Of a stretch of 24,236 nt of DNA, positions 17,331 to 24,236 are shown one piece after another. The notes beneath the pieces are model-generated. The model ran no database searches. It saw only the letters and a list, made by a program, of their open reading frames with translations, and had not been told where the DNA came from. The translations under genes were made by a program, and so were the position numbers. This DNA is from Gnetum montanum (taxonomy: Eukaryota > Streptophyta > Gnetopsida > Gnetales > Gnetaceae): NCBI GenBank assembly GCA_015680685.1, contig MNCI01004262.1, forward strand, positions 745,427 to 769,662, in the 5' to 3' direction. Within the stretch, counting starts at the first letter, position 1; each line of letters begins with the position of its first letter.

Positions 17331-17430
17331 TTCTCATTCTTGGATTTTTTTTTGAATCATTTCTCTTCATGAGTATCATACTCCTTGTCAACATGAGATT
17401 TTGAGTCTCTATGTTGTTTATGTGCTATGT

Positions 17431-18330
17431 TTTAATTGTAGGATGGACTAATATATCCTTTTCTTGATGGTTGAAGATTGTTCTATTCCTTCAACTAATT
17501 TTTCAACTAATACATTAACTGATCATTAACTAACACATTGACTGATAATCAACTACATCAACTAAATAATTATATTATCTATTTTTATAATTACATTATC
17601 TAATTTTAGTAATATTTAATGACATCATTTAATTTTTGTAATATGTAGCTATATTATCTAATTCTTAGCAGCCTTCCTACCCCCCTTAAGAACACTGACT
17701 GTGGTAGTATAATTAATAACATGCCATAGTGATATTAAGACTATCTATAAGGGTTATGTATTAAATCTTAAAGTCCAAAAGGTTGAATTTATGATACCAA
17801 TGAATTATTACGTGTTTAGATGATAAATCTAACCTTACCATTAAGTTTAAAAGGGTGAAAAATGTTGGAAATGACTATTCATATGTTGAAAATGGACATT
17901 ATATGCTTGAGTGATGCGAAAATTAAGCTTTTGAGGATTTTAAGGTACTATATTGGGCAAGGAGTAAAAACTAATTTTTGGGGTTCCTTGGTATGGATCT
18001 AACTTGACCATTAGGTCTAGAAGGTTGAAATCTATAGGAAATAACTCTTTGTTCATTGAAAAAGGCTTCTGAAATCAAAAGTTATGGCTTCTAGATTCTA
18101 AGACCTTTGGCACAAAAAATAAGACTTCTTAAGAGGTCATCCATCCTAGTTCTACTCCAGGGCAAGTGCGCTTAATTATAGAATTTTTATTCTTGTGGTT
18201 ACTAGGGTGCAAAATTCAATTTTGAAAATTATTTTTGCAAGTCCTTAATTTAAACTAATGGTTCAATAACGAAAATTTAAATTTTCCGTCAATTAACAAA
18301 AATTTCAATTTTTTGAAGTGACGAAGAAGT
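17431..18330. other. AT-rich non-coding part of the element, with a diverged 65-bp repeat
   Basis: No coding frame. A segment starting CTAACCTTACCATTAAGT (about 17829-17893) recurs as CTAACTTGACCATTAGGT (about 17999-18066) in the same orientation. The rest is simple AT-rich sequence. Confidence 0.45.
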
Positions 18331-18521
18331 TGTTGTTTTTGTGTCAATGGCAACAACGATCATGGTGGTGCACTGGTGATGGCCTTGGCGGCTAATGGGT
18401 GGCTAAGTAGTGAATGGCAACAAGGCATGAATGAGACAAGCAACACAGTAGTTGGAGGTGTGCATTGGCAATGGTATTGATGACAATGATGAAGTTGGTA
18501 GAAAGGGGGCTACATTGGGTG

Positions 18522-18668
18522 GTGCGGCCCAGGCCTGTGTAGTCCTTTTTTAGCATTCGTGTGGCCCTATTATGAGCTAGTGCAACCCATGTTAGGGCCT
18601 ACACAGCCCTTTGAGGGGGCTTGGATGACCTTTGACTAGGCTTGTGCATGACCCATCACTAGGCTTGC
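18522..18668. repeat. Minisatellite-like array, about 20-22-bp units (first block)
   Basis: Imperfect units such as GTGTGGCCCTATTATGAGCT, AGTGCAACCCATGTTAGGGC and ACACAGCCCTTTGAGGGGGC, about seven in a row. The same unit type returns at 19106-19260. GC content is far above the surroundings. Confidence 0.6.
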
Positions 18669-18698
18669 AGGGCAGAGATGTGGTGTACGAAGAGGTGA

Positions 18699-18831
18699 TT
18701 TTTGATGGTGTTGGAGGAAATTTTCAATAGTGTTGGAGGTAGCTTTTGATGGTGCTAGAGGTATTTTTCAGCAGCATGGGAGGCAGTTTATGGCAGCATA
18801 GAAGGCAATTTATGGTAGTGTTGATAGGTAG
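18699..18831. repeat. Six-unit 22-bp minisatellite
   Basis: Units of 22, 23, 22, 21, 22 and 23 bp start at 18699, 18721, 18744, 18766, 18787 and 18809, with a TTTTGATGGTGTTGGAGG core that drifts along the array. The unit is not a multiple of three and length varies, so it is not a protein repeat. Confidence 0.7.
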
Positions 18832-19105
18832 CAGCAGCACAGTCAATAGTAGCTGCAAAAAATGTGATGAGGGTTTCTAAAGATTGCAGGTGTAGGTTTT
18901 TGTAGTAGGCAATAGAGCATGATCTAGGGCATGCCAGCATCAGTGCTGCAGGGCGGTGGTTGCAGGGCATAGTTGCAGTTGTAGGGTAACGCAATGGTAG
19001 GCAGCAGGTGTGGTAGGAGAGTAGCAACGACAACAAAAATAATAGCATGGGTAGTTGGAGGCAAAGGCAAGGGCTTTTGCTATTGGGCACGATTAGAACA
19101 AGCTT

Positions 19106-19260
19106 GTGTGCTATGGTGGCCCTATTAGGGCCAATGTGGCCTTGGTAAGTCCTATGCACCCTACAAGGTCTACACAGCTCTTGTTAGGCCTACACACTCC
19201 TTGAACGGTCGATGTAGCCTATAGGGCTTATGCAGCTCTTGTTGGGGCTATGCGGCCTGC
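19106..19260. repeat. Minisatellite-like array, about 20-bp units (second block)
   Basis: Units alternate 18 and 20 bp, for example ATGTGGCCTTGGTAAGTCCT, ATGCACCCTACAAGGTCT, ACACAGCTCTTGTTAGGCCT and ATGCAGCTCTTGTTGGGGCT. It is related to the block at 18522-18668. The 123-codon minus-strand open frame across 18788-19159 is a by-product of this and the neighbouring repeat. Confidence 0.65.
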
Positions 19261-20344
19261 AAATTTTTTTTATTTTATTTATTAACTATCATTTTTAAAA
19301 AATTTTATTATGGTCTATTTTATTTTTTTTAAAAAATAAAACTAAGTTAAGGCTTTGGGTCGAACCCACAACCTCTTGGTCAGTTTTTTTTTCATTTTTT
19401 AAATAAATAATAAGAATTTTTTATATTTTTATTTTTATTTAATTAAATTATTTTGGGGCATGGGATCAAAGTCGTGACCTCTTGTTCGATAAGTATTTTA
19501 GAGATTTTTTAAAAACTTATTATTATTATTTTATTCCCCCTTGCCTCGGCAGTTGATGTGGTGGTTCGAGCAATGACAAGGTAAGGGTTTGGTATGGGTA
19601 AATGGTAATTCTGGTTAATTTTTGACCCTAAAATTTTGACATTTTTTTGAATAACAATAAAAAATAATTATTTTAATAATTTAATATTATTTTAATGCAC
19701 ATATAACAAGAAACTTTAAACATCAATATCTCCTAAACCATAAGTCCAATTGAGACGAAGTTTGTACTATTGGAATTATCTCGATGAGTACTACGTGTTG
19801 GACATAGTTTTAGGGTTCAAAAACAAAGTTGAATTTTTTGAGATTAAAAAGAACCAAATTAGCCTATTTTGTTGAATTAACATTTATAGGCTTACATATG
19901 GTAACTTGAAATTTTCTAGATTACTTAAATAGTGAATTTCAACAAAATCAAAAATCAATTCAGGTCATGGTTACTAATTTTTTAGGAGAAACTTAACAAT
20001 GACCTTAATCAATTACTATTTATAGTATTAAGATGGGTAAGAGTTACCTAGATCAATGTATCATTGTCTTACCAACATCTTTTGTAGTTGATGAATTTGA
20101 TGAGGTGTGAGCAAATCTTTGTCGATTAATGATATCTACCAAAGAATTTTGTTGGTTGTTGGGATCTAGATGCCTAATCCATTATTCATGAAGTCAATGG
20201 AAAGGTATCTTTTAACTTGCATCACAAACATATGGTACATTTGGTGATGATCAATGGCTTTCCATGTGTTGTGGCTTCAAGGTTCATCATCATTTTCATG
20301 TTGTAGACGGTTGATGGTTCTGAATGGCCCTTGGGTCATGGTTT
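19261..20344. other. AT-rich leader-side part of the element
   Basis: No conserved coding. Two related motifs occur about 110 bp apart: GGGTCGAACCCACAACCTCT (about 19358-19377) and GGGATCAAAGTCGTGACCTC (about 19461-19480). On the minus strand the first reads as a tRNA B-box (GGTTCGA core). Close to the primer-binding site (20150-20340, minus strand) a short open run beginning MTQGPFRTINRLQHENDDEP may be a gag start remnant, but I do not recognise it. Confidence 0.4.
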
Positions 20345-20356
20345 GCTTCAATACCA
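20345..20356 (-). other. Primer-binding site (tRNA-Met type) of the CCR4-carrying element
   Basis: TGGTATTGAAGC on the minus strand matches the initiator tRNA-Met site TGGTATCAGAGC at 9 of 12 positions; the three differences are transitions. It lies two bases after the LTR end, as expected. Confidence 0.7.
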
Positions 20357-20358
20357 AT

Positions 20359-20932
20359 TATGGCATCCCATCCTTGGATGTCATGGAAAACATCAAATAT
20401 ATGATATATTAGATATTATGCGTACAAAGAAAATATACCAAATGAACAATATATGCGATATTTTACTTTATGTATAAAGGAAGTAATAGGAAAAATGTAA
20501 AAAGAGAAAGAAAAGGATGCTTTATTGATATGGAATAGCATATCCAGATCGTGTTTTGAGAGTATTCCCTGTGATTTTCTTCCTTTGACATCTATCCCTT
20601 AGAAGTAATCTAACACTGCCACCACGGTTAGGCCTATAACCCAACAAGAAGGAATCGCTAGTCCACTTCCTTTCTCACTTCACCTGGGTCCTGTGACTTG
20701 CTTGTGCTGGCTCCACCACTCCATGCTTGGCACGACCTCTACCTCGGGTATAAATGCCATAGGTCAAACCCCCAAAGGTCACCTTGAGAGGCACGTCCAT
20801 TATTACAACATATCCTTTCGGGCCTTAATTACAACTACCCTTTTGAGTCTTGTTAAGATGACAATAACACTTGTTATGAAGAGACACCACCTTCATTAGG
20901 CAACAACATCATTTGGGAATGGGGATGTGATA
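20359..20932 (-). repeat. 5' LTR of the CCR4-carrying element (574 bp)
   Basis: Full-length match to 15226-15799. Its outermost bases have decayed by transitions (TATGGCATCCC for TGTGACATCCC, GTGATA for GTGACA). On the minus strand CAATAAAG at about 20522-20529 is a likely polyadenylation signal. Confidence 0.9.
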
Positions 20933-21065
20933 GGTGGCAGAACTCTTATACTTCTTTGTCCTTCTCTTATAGACTAATAAACCAAATGAAAGAGGTGATT
21001 TCTTTATTCTTCTAGTTCTTATTCCACTGCTTGTCTCAAACTCAAGAACCTTTTTCTCTTCTTCT
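20933..21065 (-). pseudogene. Gypsy gag N-terminal piece, continuing from 15225
   Basis: The minus strand reads a basic stretch (KKKKRKKVLEFETSSGIRTR, about 20990-21050), then SPLSFGLLVYKRRTKKYKSS up to 20933. It continues in the same frame at 15225 once one GGTGG copy is discounted. The frame is closed upstream by a TAG at about 21085. A precise gag start is not resolved. Confidence 0.7.
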
Positions 21066-22428
21066 TCTTATGAATAACCAATTTTATGGACAAAGAATTC
21101 TAAATCTTTTGAAGTACCAATCTATGTGGTCATTAACTCAAAATACTAGCTAATTCTTTCAAGCTCTGCTAACAACAAAAAGAACTATTATTGTGCTAGG
21201 ACTATTGATGTCTTGGAATGTAATGAACTTAGGTAACAAGGTTTGTTTCCCTCCTTCTAGCATCAAAAGAACTATTGGCAATTGTTTGGGATAGCCAACG
21301 TTTGGCCTTCGGTCTTGTGACCTAGATCACAGGAAAGGTATTCCTTCAAATAGGATTTAGGTGCTTACTAGTCTTCTAGTAACACCAAGGCCTAGATACC
21401 TTTAAATAAACTTAATGATTATGAAATGAACTAAACATGAGTGTGTGGTTGCTATTATGAATGTTGTAATACTTGGGTTTGTGTATGAAATTGTAATTGG
21501 CCATCGTAAAAGAAATTTAGCTAACTTTGTCAAATACTATGAGTCATTAAAAATCCTATTTTCTCAAGTCAATTAGTCTATATAGTCCCTATAGTATGCT
21601 ATTTGAAAGAGATAAAATTTCAAAAAAATGCTTGAGCACAATTATGCTAATCTACTTCTAATTTCCCCCTATAGAGGAAATTCCATAAGAAAACTAGAAA
21701 TAGAGTGAGATTCAACAGGTTTTAAGGAAAGGAAAGAAAAGAAAAGAAAGTAGGTTTATGTGAATCTCAAGTATTTAGGTAAGATAAATTGAACATGATG
21801 AAACACTTCACAATAAAGTTATTCCAATTCAATCTAAGTATAACAAATTGTCCAAACCCTCTAAGCTCACAAAGTAATTTCATAAAAGATTATCTTATTA
21901 CACTACCAAAATGCTTTGTAAACAACAAGTACAAGATTTTGGCCAGTTAACAGTTGTGAAGAATTGCAAGCACTAGATCTGGTAGAAAAAATTGACAATT
22001 TTAAGATTGAAATCCTAAGGCAATAAACTTTCTTAAAAAAGAAGCTATTTTAAGCAAGTCAAAGTATCAAAGATTTTCCTAGACCCTCAAGACTGAAACA
22101 GACAATTTCTATCAGACATTACTATTAAATTACTCAAGATGCTTTTCTAAGACAACATAAGCTCTAATATGGAAAACTTAATAGAAGTCTAGTATTGTAT
22201 AAAAAAAAGAGATATAAGAGTGATAAGAAAATCCCAAAACTAAATGCCAAGTATGATACTATCTACACCATTAGCTAAGCAACTAAAGACAAAATGAAAA
22301 GAAAAGAATTCATAGGATTAAAACAAAGCAGCTGAATTGATGTCTTTAGTAATCCATGCTTTACAATCTTCAATATTCTTCTAAGTATCCTCCACCCAAA
22401 ATCCTCCATAAATCTACCCTTGAAGCCC

Positions 22429-22436
22429 TTTTTATA
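22429..22436 (-). promoter_or_regulatory. TATA box of the gypsy 5' LTR
   Basis: TATAAAAA on the minus strand in a TCACTATAAAAAGGGCTTC context, a strong plant core-promoter match pointing toward gag. Transcription would start near 22400. Confidence 0.5.
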
Positions 22437-22686
22437 GTGACTCTAGGGTAGTTACAACCATCATGAAAAGCTAAGGTAAATTAAAAATATCTAGGATATT
22501 AACTCACAACCACCATAAGAAGTTGTAACTTCTATAGGAAGTTATGAGATTTTTGAGCCAAAGTTGGCAAGTGTCTTCTTGAATAATCTTCTTTTTCTTT
22601 TAAAGATAACATTCCCTCTATTTTTATAAATATACACAAATTATTTTTAAGAATTATATTGTAATCTCTTTCCTAAAACAATAGTA

Positions 22687-22705
22687 ATATATATATATAT
22701 ATATA
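22687..22705. repeat. AT dinucleotide microsatellite
   Basis: About nine uninterrupted AT units, 80 bp from the right outer LTR. Confidence 0.85.
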
Positions 22706-22811
22706 CTTAGATACTTTAACCAAGGGCATCGATTAATAAAATTCTATCTCCATGATCATCATAAACCTATTGTATGAGCACAAGTGATGAGACGTGATTC
22801 GCATAGGTTGC

Positions 22812-22883
22812 AATATCGCATCCCCTGCGATATCGCGTATGTGATATCGCGTCTTCTCTACGATATCGTGTACGCGATATCAC
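22812..22883 (+). promoter_or_regulatory. Cluster of five GATATC palindromic sites in U3 (right LTR)
   Basis: CAATATCGC (22811-22819), GCGATATCGC (22827-22836, perfect), GTGATATCGC (22841-22850), CGATATCG (22861-22868) and GCGATATCAC (22874-22883) end 17 bp before the TATA box. Spacing is about 10-17 bp. This fits a binding array for a symmetric regulator; none is named with confidence. Confidence 0.5.
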
Positions 22884-22899
22884 AGTCCGCCGCCATATC

Positions 22900-22907
22900 T
22901 ATAAATA
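22900..22907 (+). promoter_or_regulatory. TATA box of the right outer LTR
   Basis: TATAAATA, in the same TATAAATAAG context as the left LTR. Confidence 0.7.
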
Positions 22908-23074
22908 AGACGTGGCTCTCCCTTATTCGGGATCCTAGTTTTAGAGTAGCGAAGCTCTGGCAGTTTGATCCCTCCAGAGTTAGATTTTTTCCTGTGTCTG
23001 CCCGCAGTGTGGTGAATGTAATTGTACGGTGTCTTTATTTGAGTGTGCCGTACTTGGACATGCACATGACCGGC

Positions 23075-23080
23075 AATAAA
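23075..23080 (+). terminator. Polyadenylation signal of the right outer LTR
   Basis: AATAAA within GCAATAAAGATT, conserved with the left LTR (701-707). Confidence 0.5.
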
Positions 23081-23192
23081 GATTGAGATTACTTCATCAT
23101 CGCAGCATTCACTTTGTTATTTATTTAATGTTATTTATTGCTTTCATAGCGCGGTGTGAGTATGACTTGATTACGAGCATTTAAGTGTGACT

Positions 23193-23319
23193 GCTTGGTA
23201 GCCTAGTGGTGTAGCCAGGATTTACGCTTGGTAACCCAGTGGCATATTTGGAATCTATGCTTGGTAATCCCAGTGGCATACCTAGGATCTATGCTTGGTA
23301 GTCCTAGTGGTAGTCGTGC
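23193..23319 (+). repeat. 33-bp tandem repeat in the LTR (3.8 units)
   Basis: Units start GCTTGGTA at 23193, 23226, 23259 and 23293 (33, 33, 34 and a partial 27 bp), each with a core close to CCCAGTGGCATA. Two degenerate units appear in the left LTR at about 500-555 (minus strand), so the array predates the split of the two copies. Confidence 0.8.
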
Positions 23320-23657
23320 ATGAAGTCCAAGATGTGTACGGTTGATCAAGGAATCGATTGCTCATCGCACTTAGGCTAGATTAGCTTTTCTTTCTCTTTT
23401 CCTCCTAGCTTAGTTTAGTTAATATTATTTTCCACTGCCTTCAGGAGTAGCATAGAATTAGGAACACATCATACACCTCATCTGGACTAAACCATACGTG
23501 AAAAATGCAATACTAGTCCAGGTGGGAAGACAACGAACTGCGACCTAAGGATAACTGTCTAGGTGCCACAACTAGTCCATCTGTGGAGTTTGACCGGAAC
23601 GCGTGTGTGATGCTCGTTTCGTATGGTTGAGTGTAGGGGTACCTCGCCACTCATCAT

Positions 23658-23675
23658 TGGCGCTGTTGCCTGGGA
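23658..23675 (+). other. tRNA-Asp-type primer-binding site (right outer element)
   Basis: TGGCGCTGTTGCCTGGGA, one base after the LTR. It has the same variant T as the left copy at the seventh position plus one further transition. Confidence 0.85.
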
Positions 23676-23787
23676 TGGTGCTAGTTATCTAGATTAGTTA
23701 TATCATACAAGGTCGATGTAAAGGACTTCACGATATATCTCTTAAAAAGAAGTAATTATAAAAAGTCACATAAATTTACACACAAGA

Positions 23788-24236
23788 ATGCCTCTCCTGC
23801 AAGATAATAATAACGCCACATTTAGTGAGGAAGTTCATTGGAGAACCAATGAGCTATATGACGATGAAGATTGGAGTATATAACCTGAAGTGGGAGTTTC
23901 CTATAAGAATGAACAAAAATAATGTCATCCCAACACACGAAAGCCTAACTTACCTAATGACGATGAATCCCCACTGGCCACTACAAGCTTAACGCAAATA
24001 CAAGAGGCTATTCGAATCTCACGTAGGCATCATAAAGAGAGCCGTCTACCTAGGCTCGATTTAAATAACTTTCCCAAAGTTTTAGGAGGCTATGACTTAG
24101 ATCCACATCAACATTTACTAGCCTTCTACGATGCCTGCACATGGAATAACATTGATAACAGTTGGCAAAAACTTAAGTTCTTTCCTATGACACTCGTTGA
24201 CCAAGCTAAAGTATGGTATAGATCGTTAAAACCAAA
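23788..24236 (+). pseudogene. gag of the right outer Ty3/gypsy element (5' part, runs off the window)
   Basis: The first ATG after the primer-binding site (23788) opens a frame that meets TAA at 23881-23883 and again at 23920-23922, then stays open to the edge. That open part holds RLDLNNFPKVLGGYDLDPHQ (about 24048-24107), HLLAFYDACTW, KLKFFPMTLVDQAKVWYRSL (about 24171-24230), the retrotransposon gag domain as in Athila/Tat-type elements. If the true start lies after 23922 the gag might still be open as far as seen; no in-frame ATG is evident there, so I call it broken. Confidence 0.8.

Larger units (their letters stand above)
15226..20932 (-). mobile_element. Non-autonomous LTR retrotransposon (5.7 kb) carrying a captured CCR4-type cDNA
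   Basis: Two direct repeats of exactly 574 bp bound the element. The flanking GGTGG (15221-15225 and 20933-20937) is a perfect target duplication inside gypsy gag. On the minus strand the 5' LTR is 20359-20932, followed by a tRNA-Met-like primer-binding site (20345-20356). A purine tract (15800-15812) lies before the 3' LTR. The interior has no recognisable gag or pol, so it is LARD-like and would need proteins from another element. It contains an EEP nuclease (CCR4-type) pseudogene, a GC-rich minisatellite region and long AT-rich spacers. LTR identity is about 85% by eye. Confidence 0.85.
21066..22784 (-). mobile_element. 5' region (leader and LTR, unresolved borders) of the gypsy element
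   Basis: No coding frame is conserved. On the minus strand CACTATAAAAAGGGC (TATA box at 22429-22436) followed by a 5'-UTR-like stretch looks like a U3/R promoter, so this should contain the gypsy 5' LTR followed by the leader. I could not find a matching second LTR, because the 3' end of the element is cut by the left outer LTR, nor a clear primer-binding site, so the LTR borders stay open. A near-perfect palindrome AGAAGTTGTAACTTCT lies upstream of the TATA box at about 22520-22535, and a pure AT run at 22687-22705. Confidence 0.5.
22785..23656 (+). mobile_element. LTR of the right outer element (872 bp, 5' LTR)
   Basis: Starts TGATGAG and ends CTCATCA like the minus-strand LTR at 159-937. 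It holds five GATATC-type sites (22812-22883), a TATA box (22900-22907), AATAAA at 23075-23080 and a 33-bp tandem array (23193-23319). A tRNA-Asp-type primer-binding site and a gag follow, so this is a 5' LTR reading out of the window to the right. It is 93 bp longer than the left copy, partly because of the extra repeat units. Confidence 0.88.

Noticed and set aside
17027-17404. Plus-strand open frames of 125 and 83 codons
   Set aside because: They lie antisense to the CCR4-type remnant, whose minus-strand motifs explain the sequence.
18788-19159. 123-codon minus-strand open frame
   Set aside because: It coincides with minisatellite arrays, is low in complexity (L, C, P, H rich), and matches no family.
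20693-20899. 68-codon plus-strand frame
   Set aside because: Lies wholly inside a 574-bp LTR, and the other LTR copy does not keep the frame.
22812-22883. CRISPR-like or satellite array
   Set aside because: Sites are short palindromes with irregular spacing and no spacer structure, in a plant LTR promoter.
22784-23086. 100-codon plus-strand open frame over the right LTR promoter
   Set aside because: It spans the U3 palindromes, TATA box and R region of an LTR and has no domain; open by chance.
159-23656. One giant element bounded by the two outer LTRs
   Set aside because: The two LTRs are in opposite orientation and each has its own primer-binding site on its outer side, so they belong to separate elements.

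Overview
This is a nuclear plant DNA window made almost entirely of old, nested, broken retroelements. I see no intact host gene. The base composition is AT-rich, most coding remnants carry stops and frameshifts, and paired LTRs differ by roughly 14-18% by eye. The Ty3/gypsy and Ty1/copia lineages and an endogenous plant pararetrovirus (Caulimoviridae-type) remnant point to a seed plant. The age and depth of nesting suit a large genome that purges repeats slowly, such as a gymnosperm, but the species cannot be read from the sequence.

Layout. (1) Two LTRs of one family lie at the edges, head to head: 159-937 on the minus strand and 22785-23656 on the plus strand. Both begin TGATGAG, end CTCATCA, are followed by a tRNA-Asp-type primer-binding site (PBS), and carry GATATC palindromes just upstream of a TATA box. 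Their internal regions run out of the window; the right one starts a gag. (2) Between them lies a minus-strand Ty3/gypsy element. It reads from its 5' region (about 22784-21070) through gag (21065-20933, resuming 15225-14640), protease (13790-13300), an RNase H placed before the RT (13280-12770), RT and the usual RNase H (12394-11180), and integrase (11180-10953, resuming 2015-985). (3) Two elements are inserted into it. A plus-strand Ty1/copia element (2016-10952) splits the integrase zinc finger. A minus-strand LTR element with little of its own coding sequence (15226-20932, two 574-bp LTRs, perfect GGTGG target duplication) splits gag.

(4) The copia element is itself broken in its integrase. 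A 4.5-kb insert (about 3812-8316) is flanked by a roughly 385-bp direct duplication of copia sequence. The insert holds a minus-strand pararetrovirus fragment (about 3848-5876) flanked by outward-facing inverted copies of a 39-bp coding segment, an open but unrecognised coding stretch (5868-6245), a diverged internal duplication, and a small SINE-like insertion with an 11-bp target duplication (7755-7917). (5) The element at 15226-20932 carries, on its sense strand, a nearly full-length intronless copy of a CCR4-type deadenylase (EEP-family nuclease) domain at about 16270-17330. This looks like a host mRNA captured by a retroelement.

The most interesting points are the captured CCR4 cDNA, the protease-RNase H-RT domain order in the gypsy element, the rearranged pararetrovirus insert, and the shared palindrome and tandem-repeat architecture of the outer LTR family. 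Identity values and family calls come from reading by eye and from family knowledge; no searches were run.
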